Below are positions 1-13,300 of a DNA stretch of 64,000 nucleotides, piece after piece. Numbering within the stretch: position 1 is the first letter of the stretch; each line of letters opens with the position of its first letter. The translations under genes and the position numbers were made by a program. Source of the DNA: Polytrichum commune (Eukaryota > Streptophyta > Polytrichopsida > Polytrichales > Polytrichaceae); NCBI GenBank assembly GCA_950295325.1, contig OX485805.1:41281501-41345500 (forward strand). The letters run 5' to 3'. The notes beneath the pieces were generated by a model. The model was not told where the DNA came from. It saw nothing but the letters and a program-made list of their open reading frames with translations, and made no database searches.

Positions 1-2
1 TG

Positions 3-3000
3 GATCAAGAGTCACAGATTGGGGAGTGTAATATGCCGTTTCTTTTGAACAACAACTTTCCTGCAATTGCAAACTCCGAGGGATTGCTGTACTCTGTTCT
101 TTCTAAGGAGGGTGGAGTTGGCGGCAACCTGCCATCAAATGGCAACAGAGTCCACATCCCGCCAGTGGATCTGACAAACCTCCTCATCAGGTGCAACTTC
201 CATTTCTATTTCTCTTCACTAAAAAAGGAATTACTTTCTGATGCAATTTTGACCTACTGGGTCCATGAAATGAGTAGAATATATTTCTGTGTGATTGCCA
301 ATTCTCTGGGCAGAATGTGGAAATATGAAGGTGGAAATGGCCGCGGCAGGGTTGAGTGGAATGCAGTAAAGCAAAGACAAACTGTTAATAAGGTAGATGG
401 TCACTTTAAGCGTTGAGCATAGATACTATAATTAGTTTGATCAGAAATTTTGAATGATTCTTGTTAGCAATTGACAGGTGATTCCACTGCACCAAAGTAT
501 GTCTTATTATAATTCCTTATGGAAAAATTATGAGGTTTCATATTTTCATTGGTAGATGATCCAAAACTATCATGGGAGCCTGATGTTAAGGTTTTGGGAA
601 TTCTCAAAATCAATATGTACTTATTGTGCAAGATTTCTGTTGTTGATTTTGACGTGCTCTACCTTAAAGCAAATACATATGGATGCGTAGGTGTTGTTGC
701 TGAAGTATCAATTGATTTTTGTGCAAGACCCATTGGTAATGTATCTACTTTGTTGGCACTTTTAGTTGTCACAGTTGCTACTTCGGTGAGTTCCATACTA
801 TTATTCTAGAGAAGGGGTGTGACAAGATGAAAGTGACATATAAGTATGAAACAGGCTGAAATCTTGTGAGTTGAAATAGTCTGATGTCTGGGTTGAATAC
901 CTTCATGTGAATCATGTAACATTTCTAACAGACTGCCTGTGTTGCTGTTCTAACCAGATGTGCAGAAGCAGTGGAGCGATCTGATTTCAGGCAATATAAT
1001 GAACTGATTGATGAGCTCCGTCAGCATTCATCAGCCTATGGAAATGGGCCTCAGCGCATGGCTCATTATGTCATGGAAGCATTGGTTAGTAATCTTTATA
1101 GGCTTCCCTTGAAAACTGAGTTAAGTCCTAGTCTGCATTGTGGCCACAGTGCACATGATTTGAGGGTCTCATTTGTGGCTTCTTTACAATTTCACTTCTC
1201 ATTAACCCTTGAAGGTCCAAAGGGCCCAACATTAAGGTTTCATATGGAGGGGTTTAAGATCACTTGATATTTTTAGCTTTAAGTGTCAAAAGTGACCATA
1301 TCTTGTATTATCTCATTTATGAGATGCATTATTCCAATTGGAACATACATTTATGTGAATTAAGTTATAAGGATATTTGATCTACTGGAAATGACCTAGA
1401 CTCAAGTACATGCCACGTATATCTAATTGCTGTTGTCACGTATGACTGTATTTTCACTTCCTCTTTTTAATAGGTTGTGCTAAATATGGATGCATTGTCA
1501 TAAACTAGATAAAGTATTATTACCATGCTTTGTTGAGGTTTATACAAGTCGTCATGTATCCGTATACACACACATCCCTGGTCCTGCAAGGGTAACTATT
1601 TTGTGGTGTTTTTCAATATTAGCTGGTGAATTTTGATGTAAAGTGTATATTGCGGAGAGAACAAAGGATATGTGGAAACTTTTAGATATTCCTGGTTGAG
1701 CTAACAGGAAATGATATTGGCAGATTGCAAGGATGTCTGGTACAGGAGCACAGCTCTATACAGCTCTCTCAAATCAACGTCCCACAGCGGCTCAAATGCT
1801 GAAAGGCTTCAGACTGTTCTATGAATATGTCCCTCTTATTCAGACAGCACACAACTTTGCAAATGATACAATCTTGGAAGCCTTTGTGGGTGCTTCTCGG
1901 GTTCATATTGTGGACTATGGCATCTTGTACGGTCTACAGTGGCCGTGTTTGATCAATAGGCTGTCGCAGCGTCCAGGGGGACCACCCCACCTTCGAATTA
2001 CGGGTACAGTTTCTGCAATCAAAGTTGACGTCTTTTGGTTAACTGTGTGTTTATATGGGATACGTGGCAATTTGTATGATCCCTCAAGTAGTATTGAAAG
2101 AATATTTTATTTGCTATTGAATCCATATTTGCCAACACCTACTAAAAAAGAGGAAGTGACAATTAATTTATATGTGACAATGGTGATTAGATATATGTGG
2201 TATCTATTTAAGTCATTTATACAAGCCCAAATCTTCCTATAATTTAATTTACATATATATATATATATATATATCCTTCGATTGGAAATATTCATATTGG
2301 AAATGGGATAATTCATTAGAGAGTCAGTATTGACACTTCTGGTTGAAAATATCAAGAAGTAATCTTAAACCTCTCTGTATGACATCTTGAGGCCCAGAAT
2401 GGGCCACTCAGACCTTTAAGGTTAAGGCTTGCTGGATGTGCAATTGAATTCTTATGCGATACTTTCAGCCCTGTATTTACATAGTATCAAGGTGTGGTGC
2501 AGGTATTGACAAGCCACAATCTGGATTTACGCCTTCTGCGAAAATTCGAGAAACTGGACGAAGATTAGCGCGGCTTGCAGAGTGTAAAGGGGTTCCATTT
2601 GAATATCATGCCATTGCCGAAAAGTGGGAGGCTATCACCCCAGCTCATCTTATGCTAAGAGAGGATGAAGTACTTGCTGTCAATTGCATGTTTAGGCTTC
2701 GTCACACTCTTGATGAGACGGTCACTGCAGCAAGCCCTCGTGAAACACTGCTGAACAGGATTCGAAGCATGAACCCAAAGGTATGTTTACTTGCTTCCTT
2801 GAAGATTTTCAATTATGGCAAGCAAGAGTAATCTATGTATGCGGATGTATTTTATTATAACGTCTTCACTGATACTAAGGGACTACTGGGATAAGGTTGC
2901 TTGATTAAGTACTGGATGTGTGTATCTCTAAAATTTTCTCTTCTGTTAGAGAAAATAAGGGTTGCTTAAGAGAGGTGAGCTACTTCAAGTTGCTTTCAGA

Positions 3001-3861
3001 TATATGTCATTGCTTCTCGAAGGACATTGGAGTTATACCTTTAACTTGATATGGGTTCTCGTCGGGAGATGGTCTCCTGTGATTTTCCATTGATTGTATT
3101 GCATACAAATTTGGCAACATCTTTCTTTCCACTTGTGGTGTGTGCTCAGAGGTAGTGTTTGACATTGAATGAAGGGCAACCTATTTTGGTTTATTGAGGG
3201 CCAAGCTCATTTTAGCACCTCTTGGCATGCCAAAATGAGTGCGACCCTCAATGAACTGATACAGAACGTTTTTTGTTCAAACCTCCACACTACCTCCAAG
3301 CATGCACCAAAAACATACTGAACATGGGAGGTGTTGTATGCTAAAAACAACTAACACCTGACCAAAAGTCATGTTAAGTTAGAGGATAACTCTATTAGCT
3401 GCAGAACACTGGAATTGAGTGTCTTTGTCGTCCTTTTGTAGGTTTTTGTTCAAGGCCTGCTAAACGCAGAACACAGCTCCCCCTTTTTCATGCCTCGCTT
3501 TCGGTCTGCAATCTCGCACTTCTCCACACTATTCGACATATTGGAAGTTTCAACTCCCGCTGACCATCCAGATAGGCTCATTTTGGATCAAGACATATTT
3601 GGCCGCGAGATATTGAATGTGGTGGCTTGTGAGGGATTGGAGAGGGTGGAGCGAGCAGAACATTATAGACAGTGGCAGTCACGGACTTTACGAGCAGGGT
3701 TCCAGCAAGTTCCAACAAACCCAGCAATTGTAGAGAAAATCAGGGCTGTTTTGAAGATGCATGACAGAAACTATGGCATGGGGGAAGATGGTTCCTGGTT
3801 TCTGATGGGATGGAAGGGCCATATTTTACATGCCTTCACTGCATGGGAACCTGCCCCGTGA
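3..3861 (+). CDS. GRAS-family transcription regulator, LISCL/SCL14-like, 5'-partial, five exons visible
   Basis: Exons: <3-190, 958-1084, 1724-2003, 2503-2780, 3442-3861 (TGA). All four introns are GT-AG (767, 639, 499, 661 bp) and phases match: the Arg codon spans 189-190/958 and a Gly codon spans 2003/2503. The visible protein is about 430 residues and starts outside the window. Seen in order: VDLTNLLIRCAEAVERSD (start of the first leucine-rich region), RQHSSAYGNGPQRMAHY, the VHIID-type motif VHIVDYGILYGLQWP, RPGGPPHLRITG, the PFYRE-region segment PFEYHAIAEKWE, and a C-terminal SAW region with WKGHILHAFTAWEP. Known: GRAS proteins are plant nuclear transcription regulators; QHSS.YG and FGILYGFQWP-like motifs mark the LISCL (SCL9/14/33) branch. 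The domain is full length (about 375 residues) with no stop or frameshift, so the gene is probably functional. Intron 4 holds an inverted repeat (about 3190-3245) and has a degenerate second copy near 48.7-49.5 kb. The target pathway cannot be told from sequence. Confidence 0.93.
2252..2274. repeat. (TA)n microsatellite in GRAS intron 3
   Basis: About 11 TA units follow an AT-rich stretch within the 499 bp third intron. A simple repeat, with no wider role evident. Confidence 0.9.
3190..3440. repeat. Foldback insertion in GRAS intron 4
   Basis: This part of intron 4 contains two arms (around 3195-3215 and 3225-3245) that pair: ATTGAGGGCC..GCTCATTTT against AAAATGAGTGCGACCCTCAAT. The related relic near 49.46 kb runs straight from the sequence matching 3188 to that matching about 3446. 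The segment therefore behaves like an insertion present only in the functional gene. It may be a small MITE; no clear target duplication was found. Confidence 0.45.
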
Positions 3862-6070
3862 ACCCTTAGTACAAGTTTGTGTCACATTGACATCAGGTTC
3901 TTTTATTTTACAAGTTTGAAGTGAGGAAGTTGAAAATGCACAAAAAGTCATGTGAATGTAGAAACTTGCTCTACCTATCCTTTGCTCTTGCAATTCACAG
4001 ATTTATTCCTTATGAATACATCCGTGCAGGATGGTGGGATCCTGCTTTTACTTGGAAATCACCAGGGATCCCACCATGCGGTTGGCAGTCAGCTCCATTC
4101 CTAAGGTAGCTCCTGGAAACCCATTGTACTATATTTCAGCTGGACCATGTAGGAACTCCCCTCACAGCAGCACTGTAGCATGCTACATACATGTATAGTA
4201 TAATGAATTAATGTAATTTTTGTTTCATACTCCTGTGAGTTTCAACCAGATTGGGGTGGTTTGCTGGTGATGTAAGATATGTCAAATAGTGTTTCCGAAT
4301 ATGGCTTTGCATTGCCTTTGGTGGGCAAATTACACAATCTATTGGTGGAAAAGCTGGAGACAAGAACCTATGACTGAATCCCAAAACTGACCACTTTTCT
4401 TTAAGTTTTGTTCCAAAAACATCATATAATACAAGACTCTGAGTGCCATCAGGTCAGCACAAATTCTGAAATACTGGATATTTTTTCACACATTGGTGCA
4501 TACCCTATGTCAACAAATGTGTGGCTCTGTATCCTTCACTAGTCCTGGAGGAAAACAAAATCAAGAAACACATTGACAGGGGAAATTCTTCCATAAACAG
4601 CTTTGAACAAGAGTACTGGATTTAGTGTTGGGTCAAGCTCTGGATGAGTTCGCTGAAATGTGAGTTTGGGAGCATATGCACAAAGTGGCTCTGGTTAATG
4701 ATAAATCACATTTATGGCTTGTGAGACTGAGCTAGAATTGCTGGGTTTAAGAGGAACCAGAGTTTTAGGGAAGCAGATCCCATGGGTTAAATTTTAGATC
4801 CCAAAGTTCTCTCAAGGTTTTCGGATTAAAAGAGGAGCTCCAGGGAGTTTCATCCATGTTTCAAAATTAGGTTTCGACACAAAAAGCTCTAATGAGCTCT
4901 TAATAGAAGCACCAAACTCTTCTTTGAGGTATCCCTTTGAGGGACTTTGCGGATAACTCACCTGCCCTGAAACTTTGCAAAGTAGAAAAAATCCAGGCAA
5001 TTGGGGGCATGCAAACTTGGCTGTATTGAAACAATGTCTTCAAGAAATTCTTCCAATCATGAGTTGCAAGAGTATGGTGCATGCTATTCTAGTGATATTA
5101 CATTCTGCTTTCAAATGTAGTGATGTCATGAACAGTTCTACACATTTTCCTGCTGCACTTGCTTCAATTCTCTGTGAACTTCTTCGCCCCAACTGTGGCA
5201 ATCTTTGTATTCACACCCGCCACCCAAAAGTGGCTCTCAAGGGATAGAGAACTGGCCATTTGCAGCGAGTTTCAGATTCGTCCTCTGCTTGCCAGGTTCA
5301 AACCATACTCTTGCTCCCCAACGCATCCTGTTTAAAGATTCGTGCACCGCACCCATCACGGAAAATCCACGATGGCGTGGCTTTGTTCTTCTTGATCAGA
5401 TCACGAATCTCGCTGAGGTCCCTCTGGTGAGTACACAACATATGAACGCTGGAAATAGTGCAAAACACAATTGAGGAATATCTCTTAATCCCAACCGAAC
5501 TGCTTGAAACTAAGCCATACAAATTCCTCCTCACTGCCCCGAATTCGAAACACTCACCCTAACTCACTGGATTCAGAGCAAAAAATAAGAGAGAGAGCTG
5601 ACCAATCTTGTCTGGATTTTTCTCTAGTCAGAATAGGATATTCTATCCTTCTTGTAGAGTAAGGTTATGTAAGGTTATAGACAACATACATCCCTATCCG
5701 AGTAGGGTCTTGATAATTAACTGGTATTTCATTATTCATAACTCCCTGTAATAGTTGAGTTCTGTTCTGTCCTCGTTAGGCAAATCGTTTTGATTTCACA
5801 GGGTGGATCATATACCGAAGTCACGAACGATCTTTATGGTAAACGATAATCCCTGGTTATTGGATTCCTCATCAATGTTTAAGGGTGTTACACACCATCT
5901 AGTCTCAAATGGTCATCACGGATTAAGTGACGTCACTTTCTACCAATAAGTTGGTGTGTAAGTTTCTGTGTCGTTGTAACATACAGTTATATCCAGTGTA
6001 TATACTGAGTCAATATATCCTGTGACACTTCCACTTATTATCTTTGTTTACTTAACACACCGGATTATCA
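3862..6070. other. Stretch without a recognisable gene downstream of GRAS
   Basis: The first few hundred bases should include the GRAS 3' UTR; no unambiguous poly(A) signal was identified. The rest holds only short ORFs on both strands (for example 4812-5000 and 5298-5534, minus) with no family motif and no second copy in the window. I see no RNA gene or mobile-element ends here. Confidence 0.5.
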
Positions 6071-6935
6071 GGGTACATAATATGTAGGAGTATAGTTATC
6101 CAACTAATTGCTCATACATAAGTATCATCAGGAACAGGAATTCATAAAATCTGCCTGTTCTGTATCAGTCCAGTAAACAAAGCTCAACAAGGTTAATCCG
6201 AATGCTCCTAGCCTGTTCAGATTCTTGTTAATCATGAGTCAAAATTTCGTCAAATCAACAAACCAACTTCAAGTATGGGTATCATCCGAATTACTGCAGT
6301 AACATTCCTGAAAGTAGAATCTCTCAGGTGGTCACTAATGAAATACTTGGGTATATACTATGTAGGAGAATAGTAATCCAACTAATTGCTCATACATAAG
6401 TATTTTCAAAGACATCATCAGGAACAGGGATTCATGAAATCTCCCTGTTCTGTATCAATCCAGTACACAAAGCTTCACAAGGTTAATCCGCATGCTCCTA
6501 GCCTGTTTCAGATTCTAGTTAATCATACGGGTCAAAATTTCGTCAAATCAACAGACCAGTTTCAAGTATGGGTATCATCCGAATTCCTGCAGTAACATTC
6601 TTGAAAGTAGCCTCTCTCAAGTGGTTACTAATGAAATACTTGGGTATATAATATGTAGGAGAATAGTTATCCAACTAATTGCTCATACATAAGTATTTTC
6701 AAAAAAATCATTAGGAACAAGGCTTCATGAAATCTGCCTGTTCTGTATCAATCCAGTAAACAAAGCTTTCACAAGGTTAATTCGAATGCTCCTGGCTTGT
6801 TCAGATTCTTGTTAATCGTCTGGGTCAAAATTTCGTCAAATCAACAGACCATCTTTAAGTAAGGGTATCATCCGAATTCCTCCAGTAACAGTCTTGAACG
6901 TAGCATCTCTCAAGTGGTCATTAATGAAATACTTG
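6071..6935. repeat. Tandem repeat, three units of about 280-293 bp
   Basis: Units begin at about 6071, 6349 and 6642, each with a GGGTAYATAMTATGTAGGAG-type start, followed by a shared stretch with CCAACTAATTGCTCATACAT and CAAAATTTCGTCAAATCAAC. The third copy ends where the tract diverges into GGGGTGTGTTTCATC at 6935. Units differ by substitutions and small indels, so the array is not very recent. Short ORFs inside do not persist across units, which argues against coding. This is a mid-length satellite-like array of unknown role. Confidence 0.9.
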
Positions 6936-8735
6936 GGGTGTGTTTCATCAAGCCACTTTCCTCTTTCAGACCACCTCTAGTCTGGTCACTCCGACTACAT
7001 GTAGAGTTATTTCTGTAGTCATATGGTTATACAGTATAATTATGTCGAAATATCAGAATACTGCAGGTCTTTATTATTAGCAGAATACAAGCAGGGCGAC
7101 AATTCAAAATAGCACTGCATTGTACAGTCAGCAATATCAGGTTCTTATAACCCGTCTTTCATATCAAGTATTTGTATCCAGCAGTATGTAAGAAGTATAA
7201 AGTGTTTTGGTAAAAACAAGAAAGAAATGCTCATAGTCAGTATTTCAAATTTCAATGAGAAATTTCTTGGGAAATAGCTATGAGTGGACAATTTCTTCAG
7301 AAGGTGCTAGTCCTTGTAGAAGAGGTCCTCACCTGTGCCCATGCTCCCCACAATTACAAGAAAAGTTAGTAGAGCGTACAACAGGTGTCAACGGACCTTC
7401 TTACTTGTTATCGATGTCAACAAGACTATACATCTTCCTTGGAATTTAATCAATATTCAATATCATATCTATAGTTGCATATATTGAAAGTATTCTTGAA
7501 ACAAGAAAATGCTGAATCAAGAAATGAATGAATCAAGAAATGGGTGAATCCAGTTATGCAGTCAGAATTCCCCTTATGTTCCTGTTCATTTGCAAGTGTC
7601 AACTGTGTAGTAGTGTAGCTCCTAGATTAGACACCTTGAATTCACTGTTAGATGAGCTCATCTTGCACAACTTGCTGCAACTATTGGTATAGGAACTGTG
7701 TGAATCCTATTCTTCAAAGCTTGCCGGAGCAGCTAGCCGGATTTACACGAATACTGCGGAGAGTGCTGTCCCACGTAACTCTGCCTTCGACCGTTCTCTC
7801 AAAGACTGCAGTATTTCATGCTCTTCTACGCTGTCTATCAACCTACTTACTTGAGCTTGATAGATGAAGAGCTTTCTTGAGTCCCCACTATCAGGGCCTG
7901 ACTCACTATGCCGGGGTGACTCTGTTTCGACAGCTTTCACCGTATGTTATTTTATACTGTAAATTTTCTCACTCTCGGGCAGCCCGTAATAAATTTTACG
8001 TAGCCCGAACTTGTCTGAATTTCAAGAAATAGAGAGAGAGAGAGAGAGTCACATTGCGAATGATCTTCTCCAGATTCTTGAAGTTGTTAGGAAATGCGTA
8101 CATTATGACCACAGGTATGGCCATAAGTAGCGAACTTGAAGACCTCCAGCAACTCCTTCCTCCCCACCGACGACATCTTCTCCTTTACCAATTCCTCCTC
8201 CTGCCTGCTTTTTGCACTCCCAAACACTAGTTCACATTCAAAAAGCACTTCGCCAGCACTACAAAAGAACCAGCCTCTTTCGAGCTCAGCCGACAATACC
8301 ACCTCCGACTACTAAGGTTCCATCAGCAGACGCGGGTCACAACCAAAATTGCGTCTGAATTTGGATCTTTATCAAATCCAAAAGAGGAAGGCAGCGAGGT
8401 TAGAAGGTTTTGGGCAGGGCTTAAGTGTTGAGGGTCCGGTGAATGAAGAGATGTTTGTAAGTATCTGAGACAAAGGGGAATGAGCTTCATCAACTATGGT
8501 GACGTGTGCAGGGGCAGCCTATAACTGTGTCCTTGAACTTCATTCTGTTACACAGAATTTTCATCGGAACTTTGTCCATCAGCCAGAGATTCAAGTAGAC
8601 CCATAGCGGACTCCACAACACCTTTCTCGAGTAATCTACTTATTTTCAAGATCCCTGTTTAGTTGTATAGACGTTGTATAGATACCATTAAATTTCCTGA
8701 CAAGCCCCACTCTGATGAAGAGGGAAATCAATGTG
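6936..8735. other. Stretch without a supported gene; AG microsatellite at 8031-8048
   Basis: Two minus-strand ORFs (7743-7940 and 8087-8302) have protein-like composition, and the first contains a GTAAGT donor-like site. I recognise no family and cannot link them into a gene model. An (AG)9 run lies at 8031-8048. No repeat partner was found elsewhere in the window for 7.0-8.6 kb, so this is the least repetitive non-genic part. Confidence 0.4.
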
Positions 8736-8739
8736 CATT

Positions 8740-8985
8740 GACTTATTTGGCATCCATTTGTATTTTGAGAGGAGATGCTCAGAGTATAAGATGGGGAGGC
8801 GTGTAACTTAATGTGCGAGTCCCTGCACAATCCATGAGATTTAGTTTCTGACCTCGATAAGCTTGGAACAATTGTGAATGGGAGTAGTAGCTCATACACT
8901 TGGAAGTAATGATGAACTAGAGTGAGAGGCATGGATGATGGGGGGAGGTTAACTGAGGAGGTTGAGAGAACGAGGTGTGTCCTCA
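8740..8985 (+). repeat. Segment repeated at 63.57-63.80 kb
   Basis: The stretch around TTGAGAGGAGATGCTC, AGTATAAGATGGGGAGG and TCTGACCTCGATAA is matched in the same orientation at 63570-63800 with substitutions and small gaps. It lies about 1.3 kb beyond the 3' end of Roco copy A. No protein motif is seen. Confidence 0.8.
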
Positions 8986-9832
8986 CGATCTTAAGGATGG
9001 GCTTGCTCATTGCTTGTATTTTTCTTATAGCTCATGGTTGGGAAGAACAAGCTTTTGAATATTACATGTCACTCCGTTTTAGTGAAAGTTGCACCCAAGG
9101 GGAATTTTAACCTCTTTATCACATAGCTTTCAGTTTGTCCATGCATTAAGCACCACACACAATCAACAACTAGATCATAGACTATGTGACTTAACCTCTT
9201 ATGTTCTATGCGACCATACTTTGGTTGTGAACAATTTGTTTTGAACCTTTTGACACCAATTAGAATGGTTTCTAGACCATTTTCACTAGTTCTTTTGTTC
9301 ATGTACATGTTTGTTATGTCCTGCCACATGGATAATTCTTATTCAACAAAGGTAGCTATCTTTGGTTTCATTCAAATCTGGGAGTGTGTTCTCAACTAGT
9401 TTACAATGTAACTGGTTCACGGATGCGTGCTTGACATTTGTCACCTCCACGGTTTAGGGGCAACATATCTTAAACATGTTCTTTGTTGATCCCTATGTGC
9501 TAATGATTCTCAATTGATTTGAAAATTTGCATGACACTCAAACACACAATATCTTAAACATCTACCATTGGAACTTTTGGTTGGACATGTGTTGGTGGGT
9601 GTGAATCCATGTGGAAGGTGCAGAGTTGTGGCAATGTTGCCTCAAATTGCAATGCTTCCCAAAAAATCACAAAATAATGTTTCAAGATTTGTGAGCTGAT
9701 TTGAGTAGGTACATTGCCCTTCTTTTCAATGTTGGTAAAATTTTGTCATTTAGAGAGGATTTGAGTGAAGGTGTGATAAAAAAAACAACCCCAATTTAAA
9801 TTCTAAATTGTTGCCCCCCATATCACTATTGA

Positions 9833-10022
9833 CATTCCTATTATAATCTCCTACATAACAAAACTCCAACATTTAAAATTTGCACTGTGAATAATCACCT
9901 CTAACGAGAAAAGATCTATATAGTTGGATTTCTTAAAAAGAACTTTAGAGGATGAACTATGGTTGCTCAAATTGATGTCACATTTTTGGGGCAAATTTGG
10001 GGAAATTGGGCGTGGGAAGTTA
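9833..10022 (+). repeat. Repeat flanking Roco copy A, second copy at 19.9-20.1 kb
   Basis: The block beginning CATTCCTATTATAATC and ending near GGAAATTGGGCGTGGGAAG is repeated in direct orientation at about 19915-20118. The two therefore bracket the 10-19.9 kb interval holding Roco copy A. Sequence from 10020 to the gene's stop is matched instead downstream of copy B (41340-41650). Confidence 0.75.
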
Positions 10023-10314
10023 TGGGGTTAACAAATGGTTTTGAGACACACACTACAAATCTCCAATGATCTTTGCAAAGATCTTCTTCGTGGCCTTTTG
10101 AAAAATCCATACAAAAGCATTTATTGAACACAAAAAATGGCTTAACCATATGTGTCTAGCCTAATGTCATCTCCCATCCACATAGTTAGCTCATGATGAT
10201 CTTCCATAACAATTAAATACACCATCTAGCCAAGTATAAAATTGAAACTAAAATTAAAATGCAAATTGAAAAGCCTTAAATTCCTCTACAATGAAATTCA
10301 AGTACTATCTACCA

Positions 10315-13300
10315 TCAACTGTATAACATGCAACCAAGAAAGTCAATTTTGTCTTGACTATCTTGGAGATCCTTGCAATTTTTGCAAATCCATGCCACTC
10401 TCCCATTGATATCATCTTCACAATTTTTATACCTAACCTTATACAATCCAAAAAGGTCTTCAATATCATGGTTGCGTAGGAGATCTTGAAGCCATTTTCT
10501 TCCTTCTTTGTTTGCATGCAAAATGGTGTCAGGTGGATTTGAGACACTTGGTGTGATGACATTCAATCCTTGATCTAAAACCCCTGGAGTGTCAAGTACT
10601 AGGAGAAAGCCCTTAGCTAGGTCAGAAATTAAGTTGCCAATACTAGGTGCAACAACGTGAGCACCAATTGATATCAAAGTGGACAACGTTACTAATGTGT
10701 ACTTTAGAATCTTCTTGAATTTTGCACTAGACTCACTTTCTACCTTGATTTCAATTCCTTGTTGGTTTTCTACCTCATGCATATGCTTTCCAATCAAGGT
10801 TTCACAAAGAATGTGAACCGTGTATTTTGTGCCACGCAAGTCAACGTGATATTTCTTCTTGGCTTCCATCCGTTGCTTCGAGCACTTGAACCACACAAAT
10901 TTGGGGCATAGTGTTCTTTCAAGCTCCACACCAAAAGTCAAGGATTCTTGCAATTTGCTAGACAAATTTGAGATCGATGCGCTCGATTGCGATGAAATCT
11001 CACGAAACTTGTTTTGGACCAAGATAATCAAGTCCTCTAACTTACTCTCAATGAGTGTTTGTGTCTCACTTCTTTGCCTTTCATACGATAACATCAAGTT
11101 TCTCTCCATCTTGTCCATCCTCTTGTCCATGGCTTGATCAATCTCTTCCACTAACCTTCTGAGGTCTAGTTCATGTCCTAGAATCTTCATCAAACTTTCT
11201 TTTGTGACTGTGATCAACTTCGAAAAATATCCAATTACATCACTTTTCTCATTATCACTCAATAGTGACATTGCTTTGTCATAACCAAAGGCCAAAACAC
11301 CTTGTTCTTGCTTCCACGCATGTGTGAATTTCAAACTATTGCTCTTTTTGATATTTTCCTTCAAAACTTCTACAGAGATGATTTGGTTCAACCTGTTCTT
11401 GCACAAAACCAAATCTTTCACACAAGAGGGCCGTATGATGCTCTCTTCAAGAACCACCCCTGGGCATCCTCTAATCGGATGTGAACATTCTTGGAAAATG
11501 TGTTTTATGATGCGGTTTGTCAAAAACTCATAGACATCACTCTCATTGGTGTCTTGGGATCGAATGAATATATCAATGTGGAAGCCAATGTGTCCACTAT
11601 ACTCCAATATGATTTCCATCTCATTCTGTACAAAGCAAATCATGTTCTTCTCAATGATGCATCCGTTTTGTTCAAATGAACGTTGAAAGGACACCTACAA
11701 GTGAGCAGACAATGGTTAGGCCCGTTTGATATGGTGGAATTTTGCAACCCATATAATTTCAAAATAAAGGTACCAACATAAGAATAGAAAAGAAGGAATC
11801 AAACGATCGTCAAGATTTGTGATTATCACATTCCATAAGTATGTACGAGGGTCCTTGCCATTGCTTTGAAAACATCCAACATACCAAGACTTACTTGCAA
11901 ACGTGGGAAGAAACCCAAGGTCAACATTGTACGATTTGTGTCCACAGGGGCCACTCTTCGTCCCACGTGAACACCTTTGTGGAATGTTTTCTTTGTGAGC
12001 CAAGAAAGTTTTCTCTCACCGGAATCTGATGGATTGCTTTCATCATCGCACAAGGATGCGGGAATCAAAATACCGTCATTGACGTGCTCGATGCATAAAT
12101 CCAATTTCATCATGAGTTTCAATAAATCTCGGCCGGTATCCTCATCGAATTCTTGATGTTGAGACTCTCCTAGAAAAGACATGAAGCTTTTCGAAGGCAA
12201 CACACCCATTTGAGGCTCGAGTACGCCACAATCCTTACAAGAGATGGCTTGCCAAATGACATCATGACAAAACCAATGAGGATCCAAAATCACAAAGTTC
12301 AAGTCTTTGTAATAAATCACTTCGCCTCCTTCATGCAAAGATGTTGCCACAATCTCCTTTCTTTTTGTGGCCGCTTCAAAACTGATTTCCTCCCCGGCCA
12401 CCAAACTTGGAACCTTGTCACATATAGCTTGGAATACTTCCCATTTCACCAACGTATGTGTTGGATTCATCTCTTTATATTCGTCCAAAAATTTCCGCAA
12501 ATCCTCACATGCTTTAAAAACATGAGGGAGAGATGGTAACAAATCTAAAAGTGTTGCTTCCAATTCCTTTAATACATGTCGAATACTCTCGGTGTCGTGA
12601 GCATTCACATAAAATGGTTTCTCGTTGATATTAAGAGTGCCTTCGAATTGCTCTAGCAAAGGTTGCACATGCCTTTCAATTTCCATCTTGATGGTTTCAA
12701 CATAACTTTCTACTTTATCGAAACCTGTGAAAACCAATTTGACGCATGGATGGTACACGATTGATTTTTTGGTGTTTGATGCAATGAACTGCAACCAATA
12801 TTTGATTTCATTAGCCATTTGCATATACCCTTTCCTTTCGGTAGGATTTTCCGGCTCGAACATATTACAAAGGAGAAGAAAACAACATGAACTCCCACCA
12901 CCATCTATGTTTGAGATCACAAGGTCATGAAAAGGATGGTATGCATCGTGACCGGCCATGTCCCACATAGTGAGATGCAAATTGTTGAGGGTTGTAATTG
13001 CTTCTACTTCAATTCCTCTAGTGCGATTATGCATGTCCCATGTGTCCATCGCATCGCATGAATTCATACCAACATCATCGGTGAATTTATTGTGAGATAT
13101 TTTTCTTTTTTTTGATGTTGATGTAGGTTCTTCCATTTTCTCCCTCAAACTCTTGACTATAGTATTCTTCAAAGTGGTCTTCCCTAATGACATTCAACAA
13201 CTCATAAAGTTAATGTCAAAGGCAAAACTCCAAATTTGATATTGTCCACACTTACAATATATCATATCTAACATGTCATAGCCTAGCCTCCTAAGAAAAC

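Noticed and set aside
33-416. ORF starting at ATG 33 as a complete small gene
   Set aside because: The frame is already open from position 3 and the part after 190 is intron. It is the 3' portion of a GRAS exon.
7743-8302. Two minus-strand ORFs as exons of one gene
   Set aside because: The residues look protein-like, but no family is recognisable, no start or splice pair could be supported, and there is no second copy for comparison.
12210-12930. Plus-strand ORFs within the Roco genes (also 42363-43083, 10859-11679, 44862-45616)
   Set aside because: They are antisense shadows of the Roco exons; the minus-strand frames carry the Roc and COR motifs.
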